From positions 1 to 64,000 of the forward strand of contig CANJHD010000004.1 of NCBI GenBank assembly GCA_947474065.1: DNA of 64,000 bases, given 5' to 3'. Below the pieces are notes generated by a model that made no database searches, was not told the origin of the DNA, and was given only the letters and a program-made list of their open reading frames with translations. Origin of the DNA: Planctomycetaceae bacterium (GTDB taxonomy: Bacteria > Planctomycetota > Phycisphaerae > Phycisphaerales > SM1A02). The stretch's first letter is position 1. Each line of letters begins with the position of its first letter. This document shows, one piece after another, positions 1 to 7,446 of this stretch. The translations under genes were made by a program, and so were the position numbers.

Positions 1-1187
1 GCAAGAATGGAAAGCTGCGAACCAATGTGACCATAGCCAACAATGCCAAGCGTCTTGCCGCGCACTTCTGTACATCCAGTGGCGGACTTTCGCCAGCCGC
101 CATCATGAAGCAGCCGCGAAACATCTGGAACGCGGCGCATCAGAATGACGATTTCGCCGATGGCAAGTTCAACAACGCTTCGAGTGTTGCTGTACGGCGC
201 GTTGAATACCGCAACGCCGTGCGCGGCAGCGGCAGGCAGTTGCACCTGCTCCGTGCCGATGCAGAAACAGCCAACCGCAAGCAGACGATCGGCCGATTCC
301 AGCGCGCGCGCCGTGACGCGTGTCTTGGAACGAATGCCAAGAAGGCTCACGCCCTTCAGTGCGCGCGCGAGTTCATCCTCAGCAAGTGCATCACTCAGCG
401 TTTCAACGCGATATCCCTCGTCGCGCAACACTTGCGCCGCATCAGCGTGGATGTTCTCGCACAAAAGCGCAATCATGCGGCTCTTTGGGAAGCTCGGCGA
501 ACCCGGCAATCGGTACAGCCACAGCACTTCGTCCACGGTGCGCGCCACGCGATCAGCGCGCGCCACCACCGTCTCGCGCTCAACGTTCTCGCAGTACGCA
601 ACGAATTCGTGGGCAGCGCCAGCGTCGCGAATCTCCGCATCGGTAACGCCGTCGCCGATCGCCACAATCCGACCCGGGAGTTTCAACGCACGCACTACTT
701 TCGCCTTGCCACCCGGCTTAGCTACCGGATTGGCGGCGTCATAGCCCACCACCGCAGTGCCCTTCCAGCGAAACGCGTTGCAGTGAATTCGCTCAGGGGG
801 AATTCCAAGTTCCGCGCACACCGGCTCCACGTACTCGCGGAAACCGCTCGACACCACATGAATGCGATCAGCATTGCGGCGTACCGCTGCGATGTGCTTT
901 CGAAATGACGGACTCAGTCGACGCTTGAGAAGCTTGACCAGCGCGTCCACATGCGAACGCTTGATCGTGAGCATGGCCAGGCGACGGCGAAGACTCTCAT
1001 CGATACCGATCGCACCAGTCATTCCATCGCGCGTGATCGCTTCGATCGCTTCCATGGTGCGGGTGCGCTGCGGATCATCCGCGAGCGCGAGCCGCGCAAG
1101 TTCATCGAGGCCTTCGATCGCCACGATGGTGCTATCAAAGTCGAAGATCAGTTGGACGGGTTGCGCTTCGGCGGGTGTGCGCGACAT
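1..1187 (-). CDS. serA: Phosphoserine phosphatase / D-3-phosphoglycerate dehydrogenase fusion (C-terminus outside window)
   Basis: The frame is open from an ATG at 1187 to the left edge (395 residues seen). Residues 10-225 are a HAD-type phosphatase of the SerB kind: nucleophile motif DFDST (D16, D18), VVSSGF at 111-116, K162 in a KPGGK stretch, and GDGVTD at 178-183. After a short linker, residues 236-395 match the start of SerA-type dehydrogenase: LLCENIHADA, the FCIGTEQV signature at 308-315, and the NAD-binding GYGHIGS motif at 384-390. Known roles: SerA oxidises 3-phosphoglycerate in the first step of serine synthesis, and SerB hydrolyses phosphoserine in the last. The middle enzyme SerC is not in the window. 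The catalytic Arg/Glu/His of SerA and any ACT domain lie off the edge. I am sure of both domains and of the single frame joining them. Confidence 0.9.
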   Translation of the reverse strand, partial: MSRTPAEAQPVQLIFDFDSTIVAIEGLDELARLALADDPQRTRTMEAIEAITRDGMTGAIGIDESLRRRLAMLTIKRSHVDALVKLLKRRLSPSFRKHIAAVRRNADRIHVVSSGFREYVEPVCAELGIPPERIHCNAFRWKGTAVVGYDAANPVAKPGGKAKVVRALKLPGRIVAIGDGVTDAEIRDAGAAHEFVAYCENVERETVVARADRVARTVDEVLWLYRLPGSPSFPKSRMIALLCENIHADAAQVLRDEGYRVETLSDALAEDELARALKGVSLLGIRSKTRVTARALESADRLLAVGCFCIGTEQVQLPAAAAHGVAVFNAPYSNTRSVVELAIGEIVILMRRVPDVSRLLHDGGWRKSATGCTEVRGKTLGIVGYGHIGSQLSIL

Positions 1188-1286
1188 CGGGGTTCCTGCT
1201 GCGGAGAGTGCGAAGCTGTGGTGTACCGCAGCAGCAGCCGGCAAGCGCGAATGCACGGTACTGAGCAACCGATTCTTACAACTTCC

Positions 1287-2228
1287 TCACTTTCCGCGCG
1301 GCACATTCACTGGTGGGGACGGACCGTCGATGACGCCGTCCTTGTCAGCGTCGATGCCCGGACCCTTGTGCTCCGGCGCAACCAGCGGCACCAGGTAGCC
1401 GCCATCAAGAATCATCGTTTGACCCCACTGCCACTCGATCTTCTCGATTGGGCCAGCAATCACACCTCCGGCGAGCACCGCGCCCCCGGACGGCACCGCA
1501 TTGATGATGGGAGCTCGAAGGAACACCATGGAATGAGCGGAAACTTTCACCGGAATCAAACGCACGCCGCCACCGATCGGAATCGGCGACCCGACCTCCC
1601 CGGTCACTGAACATGCAGTACCCCGGCACGGAATTCGGTCGCTCGTGACGCAATTCCGGGTTGTGGCCGTTACTTTCTCGACGAGATTTCCGGAAGCACC
1701 GAGCCGCTCGAGCACAGTGCGTGCTTTGTCAAGAAGTTTGGTCGTGGATGGGCCATCTGGATCGACCCCGCCAAGCAAGAGAACGAGACTGTCTAACACC
1801 GGACTCACCCGGGACGGATTGACGCTGAAACCCGTGCCGTGGCAATCAACACAGTCTGCTCGCGTCTCGCGCATTGTGGGAACGACCCTCGCTGGCGCTC
1901 GGTCTCGATGCCGCGTCACCTTCGCACCGGTTCCAGCGCAATTCGGGCACTGCAGCGCGCGAGCCAGCGCAGTCACGCGACCGACACATACATCGGGGCG
2001 CCCCGGCAGCAGAGTCACCGGATCCGGCACCGCCGCTCCGATCGGCAGCGAAATTGGAAAGTCAGGCGCGCTCGGCACGGCGCCTTTGCCAGTGGCCGTG
2101 CCAGCGCCCGGACCCGCACCACCGCCCTTCCCATCACCTCCCGCTCGGTAACCATGAGATCGCCCCGCGATCGCCCCGAGTAATAGGACAGCGCATGCGT
2201 ATCTGTGAATCGTTGAATGTACGACCAT
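1287..2228 (-). CDS. Secreted protein with DnaJ-like CxxCxGxG pairs, function unknown
   Basis: A 313-residue protein from ATG 2228. A TTG eight codons upstream is the alternative start. The N-terminus has a hydrophobic signal-like stretch (YACAVLLLGAIAG) followed by a Gly/Ala-rich linker. Two motifs, CPNCAGTG and CVDCHGTG about 40 residues apart, resemble half of the zinc-binding cysteine repeat of DnaJ; no J domain is present. Near the C-terminus DADKDGVIDG looks like a calcium-binding loop of the thrombospondin type 3 / dockerin sort. The gene follows the hybrid kinase gene on the same strand with an 89-bp gap, so it could be read from the same transcript, but a hairpin-like repeat sits between them. 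I do not recognise the family. A role in metal binding or disulfide chemistry outside the cytoplasm is only inferred. Confidence 0.65.
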   Translation of the reverse strand: MVVHSTIHRYACAVLLLGAIAGRSHGYRAGGDGKGGGAGPGAGTATGKGAVPSAPDFPISLPIGAAVPDPVTLLPGRPDVCVGRVTALARALQCPNCAGTGAKVTRHRDRAPARVVPTMRETRADCVDCHGTGFSVNPSRVSPVLDSLVLLLGGVDPDGPSTTKLLDKARTVLERLGASGNLVEKVTATTRNCVTSDRIPCRGTACSVTGEVGSPIPIGGGVRLIPVKVSAHSMVFLRAPIINAVPSGGAVLAGGVIAGPIEKIEWQWGQTMILDGGYLVPLVAPEHKGPGIDADKDGVIDGPSPPVNVPRGK

Positions 2229-2267
2229 CAAGGCAGCGTAATACGCAAACAATGAAACATCGAAATT

Positions 2268-2287
2268 GCTGCGGAATTTCTACGCAC
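2268..2287 (-). repeat. Copy 1 of a 20-mer shared with 53076-53095
   Basis: This 20-mer matches 53076-53095 at 19 of 20 positions (A/C difference at 2282). It starts about 30 bp after the stop of the upstream minus-strand gene and lies 40 bp before the next minus-strand start. It carries a short inverted repeat (TGCG/CGCA). It is either a weak terminator-type hairpin or a protein-binding site. Confidence 0.5.
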
Positions 2288-2317
2288 GTGCTCCCCCGAG
2301 TGATCTGCCCGCTCCGG

Positions 2318-3946
2318 TCAGCTCATGGGATCTTCGTTACCGATGCAAATTGCCAATAGATCTGCACGCGAAATTGGCTTCAGATAGAAACCTTCGCAGC
2401 CAGCGCTGAGAGCGCGATCACGCTCGATGCTCAGCGCCGCCGCAGTGAGTGCAACAATCCGGCCACGGAAACCGCGAGCGCGGATGCGCGTCGTTGCCTC
2501 AATCCCGTCAATGCCAGGCATCTGCACATCCATAATGATCAAGTCCGGGCAGTACGTGCCATCAAACCGCGCCACCGCGCTCAGACCATCCGATGCGATA
2601 TCGACGTGCGCGCCTGCAAGTGACATCAGCGCGGACAGAATTCTCTGCGAATCAATACTGTCTTCTACCAACAACACGGTGCGACCACTGAGCGGCCCGT
2701 CTTCGCCGCGAGGCGCCATTGCGGATGGCGCGGCAGCAGCGAAAACCAGAGCCGGCTGCGCAATATCCGACTCAAAGATGAACGTGAACACGCTGCCTCG
2801 TCCCACTTCGCTCGCTACCTCAATGCGACCGCCGAGAAGCACCGCTAGCCTGCGGCTGATTGCCAACCCAAGGCCAGTACCACCGTGTCGTCGTGTGTAA
2901 CTCGAATCAAACTGCGAGAACGGCTCAAAGAGTTTCGGCAGCGTCTCCTCTGAAATGCCGCAGCCAGTGTCATGCACTGCGATCCGCGTTTCCATACGCG
3001 AGCCAGTTCGTGTGGACGAAACGACAACACGCACCGATCCTTGATCCGTAAACTTCACCGCGTTGCCAACAATGTTCAGCAAGACTTGCCGAATGCGAAC
3101 TGGATCGCTGCAGATCGGCACCCCGGACGCATCGCCTTCCACAACTCGAGTTAGGGTAATACCCTGCGAGACAGCGCGCATTTGCAGCAGTTGCACAACA
3201 TCACGCACGATGTCCGCAACCACCACCTCGGAAATGTCCATTTCGAATCGACCCGACTCAATCTTGGAGAGGTCGAGGATGTCATTGATGATTGCCAAGA
3301 GATGATCGCCATTGCGACGAATAGTCTCAATGTAATCCGCACGCTCAACGGGGTCTGCGCCGTCATCACGAAGCAACTCCGCATAACCAAGAATCGCGGT
3401 CATCGGTGTACGGATTTCATGGGAGATGTTCGCTAGGAAGTTCGACTTTGTCTTACTCGCTTCCTCCGCGCGCACGCGCAACCCGCGCTCGCTGCGCTCC
3501 TTCTCACTCAACTTATTCACCATGCGCTCAAAGTCTTGAAGTTGTGCATTCATTGCCTCAATGACCATCGCGTAGTCCGCACTGCCATCATGGGGCGCAA
3601 AGTCACGAATGCCCAGCGGCCAGGCCCATATAGACGTGTTATCCACGATCCGAGGCGATCCAACAAAGACGAGTTCGCCAGTGGGCAGCGCCACAAACTG
3701 ACCGCGCATCTGTCGCGGCGTGCCACGAATTCCAATCAGCACCAATTCGCCGATGCCCTCGCGAAGTGCCGTCCGTGATTCCATCCGCGGCCGCAACACC
3801 TCAAACACATCAAAGAACTGTGATCCGACACATTCAGGAAGGACCTTCGCCATACTTGGACCGACGCCACACACCACACCCTTCCCATCGATAACGATGT
3901 TGAATGGGAACAGCGTGGCGAGCAGCATTTGTGTCTCTGCGTTCAA
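2318..3946 (-). CDS. Hybrid histidine kinase with HNOBA sensor domain and receiver
   Basis: A 542-residue soluble hybrid kinase. Residues 10-125 match the HNOBA domain, the PAS-like partner of H-NOX in animal soluble guanylate cyclase: FPFNIVIDGKGVV, a VLPECVGSQFFDVFEVLRP stretch and RGQFVALPTGELVFVGSP. A coiled-coil signalling helix follows (about 125-165). The kinase core has SHEIRTP (phospho-acceptor H176), the N box around N295, DTGCG (326-330) and GGTGLG (355-360). The C-terminal receiver (422-540) has acidic residues ED 428-429, acceptor D473 in IMDVQMPG, and a conserved Lys in YLKP. No membrane segment is seen. The TTG start at 3946 overlaps the stop of the second H-NOX gene by 4 bp (TTGA), so the two are translationally coupled; ATG 3928 is an alternative. 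It probably receives the NO signal from the two H-NOX proteins and feeds a phosphorelay whose output is not nearby. Confidence 0.93.
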   Translation of the reverse strand: MNAETQMLLATLFPFNIVIDGKGVVCGVGPSMAKVLPECVGSQFFDVFEVLRPRMESRTALREGIGELVLIGIRGTPRQMRGQFVALPTGELVFVGSPRIVDNTSIWAWPLGIRDFAPHDGSADYAMVIEAMNAQLQDFERMVNKLSEKERSERGLRVRAEEASKTKSNFLANISHEIRTPMTAILGYAELLRDDGADPVERADYIETIRRNGDHLLAIINDILDLSKIESGRFEMDISEVVVADIVRDVVQLLQMRAVSQGITLTRVVEGDASGVPICSDPVRIRQVLLNIVGNAVKFTDQGSVRVVVSSTRTGSRMETRIAVHDTGCGISEETLPKLFEPFSQFDSSYTRRHGGTGLGLAISRRLAVLLGGRIEVASEVGRGSVFTFIFESDIAQPALVFAAAAPSAMAPRGEDGPLSGRTVLLVEDSIDSQRILSALMSLAGAHVDIASDGLSAVARFDGTYCPDLIIMDVQMPGIDGIEATTRIRARGFRGRIVALTAAALSIERDRALSAGCEGFYLKPISRADLLAICIGNEDPMS

Positions 3947-4506
3947 AGCGGAGCAGCCTCTTCAGGAAATTCCACAAGGAAGACATCGTGTTCAGCACCG
4001 CTCTGGCGATCTTCAACTTGCGTCACCGCTATTGCCTCGCCATACATCGCTCCGAGCCCTTCAAGAACTCCGTGCACGAACGGAGCGAGTCCTGATCGGG
4101 CCGAGATGTATTGCACTCGCATGCCCCCACCGACCAACGTTTCGGTGCGAAACTGCGGCATGTTCACCCCAGGGAATGTGAGCGCAATGCGTGCATGCAA
4201 CGCATCAAGAGCTGGCAGCATTTCTCGCACCGTGGCACCCATGGAATGCATCACCTTCCCCCATGGCTGGCGCTCTGCGTAGACCATCCAAAAGTGTCCA
4301 AATGCGTGCAGTGCTTCCGGAAGCGTGATGCCAAGACGGCGCGCAACCGCGGCAGCCAGATCGAATGTCGTCTGGTCCGGATACGCGCGCATGATGACGA
4401 ACACTGGCTCGCTGACGCCGGCGTCTGCGCAGATGGCTGCCCACGTCTCTTCGCCGTAGCGCTCCACCACCATCTCCTGAAGTGCGTGATTGACCATCCC
4501 GAGCAT
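3943..4506 (-). CDS. H-NOX haem domain protein (second of a tandem pair)
   Basis: A 187-residue stand-alone H-NOX protein, the length typical of bacterial members. It starts MLGMVNHAL, equivalent to the conserved MYGxVN start. The proximal haem ligand is H104 in LDALHARI. The haem-propionate motif Y-x-S-x-R is Y133, S135 and R137, followed by SGLAPFV, where I see no tyrosine. In this family a distal tyrosine supports O2 binding, so its absence favours NO selectivity (inference). The ATG at 4506 has a GGAG ribosome site overlapping the stop of the first H-NOX gene, 6 bp upstream. The stop overlaps the kinase start. It is clearly paralogous to its neighbour, with matching motif positions but divergent sequence. 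Confidence 0.94.
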   Translation of the reverse strand: MLGMVNHALQEMVVERYGEETWAAICADAGVSEPVFVIMRAYPDQTTFDLAAAVARRLGITLPEALHAFGHFWMVYAERQPWGKVMHSMGATVREMLPALDALHARIALTFPGVNMPQFRTETLVGGGMRVQYISARSGLAPFVHGVLEGLGAMYGEAIAVTQVEDRQSGAEHDVFLVEFPEEAAPL

Positions 4507-4512
4507 GAATAT

Positions 4513-5073
4513 CTACTCCGCTTGAAGTGCAGGACGAGTGCGAACCATAAATGCGTCACACGGAGCACCCGCATCCTTTGCGGCAATCTGCTCTATGTCC
4601 ACATGCTCGCCGTACATGTTTCCAATTCCTTGAACAAGTCCAAGGACGAAGGGCGCGAGACCGGGACGGTGCGAACGGTACTCCAACAACAACGCGCCAG
4701 CGCGTGGCTCAACACGGAAGGAGGGCGGCGCAAGATCCGGAAAGCTCACAGCAATCCGTGTGTGCATTGAGTCGAGCGCCGCGAGAAGCTCATAGGTATT
4801 TTTCCCGGACGCCTGCATGAGCTTGCCCCACGGCCCCTTGCCGGCGAACTCGATCCAATAAATCCCAAAGGCGTGCAGCACATCCGCAATAGGCATCTTC
4901 ATATGCTCAGCCGCGGCAGTAGCCAGTGCATAAGTCACCGCGTCCGGGTATTGCTTCATCATCACGAACGCGGGATCTTCGACGCCTGCACGCTCCTTGA
5001 TCAACTCCCATTGTGGCGCCCCGAATTTTTCCGTGATCATTGCCTCAATTGCCTGATTGACCATTCCGTACAT
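4513..5073 (-). CDS. H-NOX haem domain protein (first of a tandem pair)
   Basis: A 186-residue H-NOX protein beginning MYGMVNQAIE, the canonical start. An AGGAGA ribosome site (5079-5084) lies 5 bases before ATG 5073, which decides this start over an upstream in-frame codon. The proximal haem ligand is H104 in LDSMHTRI, followed by PSFRV. The Y-x-S-x-R motif is Y132, S134 and R136. PGLAPFV follows with no distal tyrosine, consistent with an NO-selective pocket (inference). It is the promoter-proximal gene of a three-gene operon: H-NOX, H-NOX, HNOBA kinase. The family is known to regulate partner kinases and cyclases in trans through haem-iron/His bond breakage on NO binding. Both tandem copies keep the haem ligand, unlike the alpha subunit of animal guanylate cyclase, which has lost it. 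Confidence 0.95.
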   Translation of the reverse strand: MYGMVNQAIEAMITEKFGAPQWELIKERAGVEDPAFVMMKQYPDAVTYALATAAAEHMKMPIADVLHAFGIYWIEFAGKGPWGKLMQASGKNTYELLAALDSMHTRIAVSFPDLAPPSFRVEPRAGALLLEYRSHRPGLAPFVLGLVQGIGNMYGEHVDIEQIAAKDAGAPCDAFMVRTRPALQAE

Positions 5074-5263
5074 GCGTATCTCCTGAGCGGGAAGGCGGGT
5101 GATTGGCGCCAAACAAACAATCAAATCAACAACACGGTGCGCGCCGCTTGACCCTGCCGACCAATCATAGGGTGCAAGTGGAATACTTTCTCAGCGATTC
5201 GCGCTGCGAATGCTGCTCAGTCTGCCTAAACATGAAAATCTGAACCCGAACTATGCTCATCGC
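5074..5263. other. Divergent intergenic region, H-NOX operon / VOC gene
   Basis: This 190-bp region must hold promoters for both directions. I see a small hairpin, ATTCGC-GCT-GCGAAT, at 5197-5211, and no convincing -35/-10 pair or known NO-regulator box. Confidence 0.4.
5079..5084 (-). promoter_or_regulatory. Ribosome binding site of the first H-NOX gene
   Basis: AGGAGA on the minus strand, 5 bases before the ATG at 5073. It fixes the start of the H-NOX operon. Confidence 0.75.
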
Positions 5264-6052
5264 ATGACTTGGCGATCCACCCCCTGCTTGCATGGCGACT
5301 TTTGTTGGCACGAAGTGAACACGCGTGATGCCGCAGGCTCTACGGCGTTCTACTCAGCTCTGCTGAATGCCACCGCTTCAACCATCCCGATGCCGCACGG
5401 CGACTACAACATGCTGGCTATCGGCTCCCATACGGTGCTCGGCATCATGCATATGAGCGAGACCGCGCCACCCGACGTTCAGGCACATTGCCTGGGGTAC
5501 ATCGCAGTGGACGACATTGAACAAGCGACTGCGAGTGCAGCGAAACTGGGCGGCACGGTCCGCGTGCCAGTGATGCAGGGTTCAATTGGACGCTGGAGTT
5601 TGATTGCCGATCCAACTGGCGCGGCGTTTGCGCTGTTCCAAGCAGACCCCGGCAAGACTGATGGAATGACCGACCATGGTCCAGGTGCGATCATTTGGAA
5701 CCACCTTGTAACGCCCGATCCAGCCCGAGCTGTGGAGTTCTATTGCGCGCTGCTTGGATGGGAATCTGAACTTCCGCCGGACGGTGGTGCCGATGGCGCG
5801 CGACGCATGAACGCGAATGGCCGCTCAGTGGCTGGAATCATGCCCGCAGCTCATCCCGATGACCGAGCCGCTTGGCTGGCATTCATTGAAGTAGAGCGCA
5901 TGGAGGACGCGGCACGTACTGCCATCCAACTTGGAGCCAAAGCACTCACGGAAGTGATTGGATTCCCAAGCATTGGATCGGTGATGGTTCTCAAGGACCC
6001 ACAAGGCGCAACCATATGCGTCGTTGAGCCTGTAGAAAGCCGCAAGATCTAG
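5264..6052 (+). CDS. VOC superfamily protein with two glyoxalase-like domains
   Basis: A 262-residue protein from ATG 5264; an in-frame ATG at 5210 would add an unlikely hydrophilic extension. Two vicinal-oxygen-chelate (glyoxalase/bleomycin-resistance) modules are seen, about residues 10-125 and 135-258. Each has a paired beta-alpha-beta-beta-beta pattern, with FCWHEVNT and IIWNHLVTPDPARAVEFY at the module starts and DPTGAAFALFQ and DPQGATICVVEP at the ends. This matches the family often described as CFP-30/27 kDa antigen-like. The substrate cannot be told from sequence. It is transcribed divergently from the H-NOX operon and converges with the antiporter gene 16 bp away. Confidence 0.8.
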   Translation: MTWRSTPCLHGDFCWHEVNTRDAAGSTAFYSALLNATASTIPMPHGDYNMLAIGSHTVLGIMHMSETAPPDVQAHCLGYIAVDDIEQATASAAKLGGTVRVPVMQGSIGRWSLIADPTGAAFALFQADPGKTDGMTDHGPGAIIWNHLVTPDPARAVEFYCALLGWESELPPDGGADGARRMNANGRSVAGIMPAAHPDDRAAWLAFIEVERMEDAARTAIQLGAKALTEVIGFPSIGSVMVLKDPQGATICVVEPVESRKI

Positions 6053-6068
6053 GTCACCACCGCCGCTC

Positions 6069-7241
6069 TTACCCCACTGCCACAACAGGGACATCAAAGA
6101 GCAAGGCGATGTAGGTGACAAAGAACGCCAAGTGGACAACTCCTTGCATGGGGTTCGCGCGACCGTGCGTGAAGTTGACGATCGATATCAGCATTGTTCC
6201 CACGAGAAGCGCAATTTCTGGAAACTGCAGCCCAAGCTCGATGTGCTGACCAAGTATCCGAGCAAGGATCAGGACCGCCGGAACCGTCAGTCCAATAGTG
6301 GAAAGTGCCGACCCCAAGAGGATATTCATCGTGCGCTGCATCGAATTCCGGCGCGCGGCCTTGATAGCGGCAACTCCCTCTGGTCCGAGCGCCAAGCAAG
6401 CCACGAGCACGCCGGCGATTGCTGGTGGCAATCCTGTCTGACTCAAGAAGCTAACTGTGGACTTGCCGAGCGAATGCGCCAACACAACCACTACTACGAG
6501 CATTACTACTAAACCAACCACGTCTCGCCACGGCCGACGTTCTGAATTCGCGTGAGCGACCGCGCTTGATCCGTGAAGGGTTTGCAGCGAATCGGGATGC
6601 ACGCGACCAATTTCATTTGCCTGCTCTGAATCAATTTCTGCGGATTCATGCGCGAAGAATGATCGGTAACGGGATGTCTGCATCCACAAAAACGCCCCGT
6701 ACATCACCACCGAAGACGTTGCCACAAAGATTTCCATGCGCGGCGTCATGAAGCCGCCGGGCTCGGTTTCAGTGAGACGTGGAAGTATCAGACCAATGAG
6801 CGCAAGCGGAATGATCAGCGTGAGGTATGAAGCCGATGATTGCAGATTGAAGAATTGCTCGCGCCGATTGATGCCGCCGACCAAGAGCGCCACGCCCACA
6901 AGACCGTTCATGATGATCATGAGTGTCGAGAACATTGTGTCGCGCGCGACGGTCGGCTCGCTTCCGCCAGCCAGCATCATGGCCGCAACAATGGAGACTT
7001 CAATGATGACAACTGAAAGCGTCAGTACCAGAGTGCCGATGGGCTCACCGAGCCGATGCGCAACCATGTCTGCGTAATGCGACGCGGAGTAGGCGCACAT
7101 CAGAATGACCACGAAGAGCCAGAAAAAACCAACCATCGACGGCGGGGCACTGCCATCACCCCGACTCGCAACTGCTTGGAGCACAATGGTGCCGAGACCA
7201 AGAATGATGGGGAGGCGGTGGCGGAGGCGGGTCCAGTTCAT
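6069..7241 (-). CDS. Ca2+/H+ antiporter-type cation exchanger (ChaA-like)
   Basis: A 390-residue inner-membrane protein with about eleven hydrophobic segments, of the CaCA (cation/Ca2+ antiporter) superfamily. The first alpha repeat, GEPIGTLVLTLSVVIIEVS, carries the conserved Glu and closely resembles E. coli ChaA. The second alpha repeat contains LALGPEGVAAIKAARR. A hydrophilic acidic loop (about residues 200-235) separates the halves. The family exports Ca2+, Na+ or K+ in exchange for protons; the ion is not determined by sequence here. Start: ATG 7241. The gene stands alone, convergent with the VOC gene and divergent from the unknown gene at 7447. Confidence 0.88.
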   Translation of the reverse strand: MNWTRLRHRLPIILGLGTIVLQAVASRGDGSAPPSMVGFFWLFVVILMCAYSASHYADMVAHRLGEPIGTLVLTLSVVIIEVSIVAAMMLAGGSEPTVARDTMFSTLMIIMNGLVGVALLVGGINRREQFFNLQSSASYLTLIIPLALIGLILPRLTETEPGGFMTPRMEIFVATSSVVMYGAFLWMQTSRYRSFFAHESAEIDSEQANEIGRVHPDSLQTLHGSSAVAHANSERRPWRDVVGLVVMLVVVVVLAHSLGKSTVSFLSQTGLPPAIAGVLVACLALGPEGVAAIKAARRNSMQRTMNILLGSALSTIGLTVPAVLILARILGQHIELGLQFPEIALLVGTMLISIVNFTHGRANPMQGVVHLAFFVTYIALLFDVPVVAVG

Positions 7242-7446
7242 GAAAGGCAGAGGCTAATGGCGGAGGGGCGACTCTGGCGAACTGTGGGCAATTTCGAATC
7301 TCGGGGTATTTTTGCGACAGATCCGTGACAAAGCCGCAATCGCGGCTACATTCTTACAGAATTGAGGGCGCTCCGGGGTTAACTCGGACTCTCCAAACCA
7401 GATGTTGCGCGCCGGGGCGAAGACAGAATCCAGGAACAATCCAGAG
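7242..7446. other. Divergent intergenic region
   Basis: 205 bp between the antiporter and the gene at 7447. It holds a perfect 6-bp hairpin AGCCGC-AATC-GCGGCT at 7332-7347. No clear riboswitch or promoter motif was recognised. Confidence 0.4.

Noticed and set aside
27-908. 293-codon open frame on the plus strand
   Set aside because: It lies wholly opposite the serine-synthesis fusion gene, whose motifs are clear; the plus-strand product is Arg/Ala/His-rich with no domain.
1198-1232. Inverted repeat GCTGCGG / CCGCAGC before the serine fusion gene
   Set aside because: 7-bp arms with a 21-base loop and no T-run; likely by chance in GC-rich DNA.
7242-7446. Possible riboswitch before the antiporter
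   Set aside because: Only a 6-bp hairpin was found; the sequence did not match the conserved parts of the yybP-ykoY element that I know.
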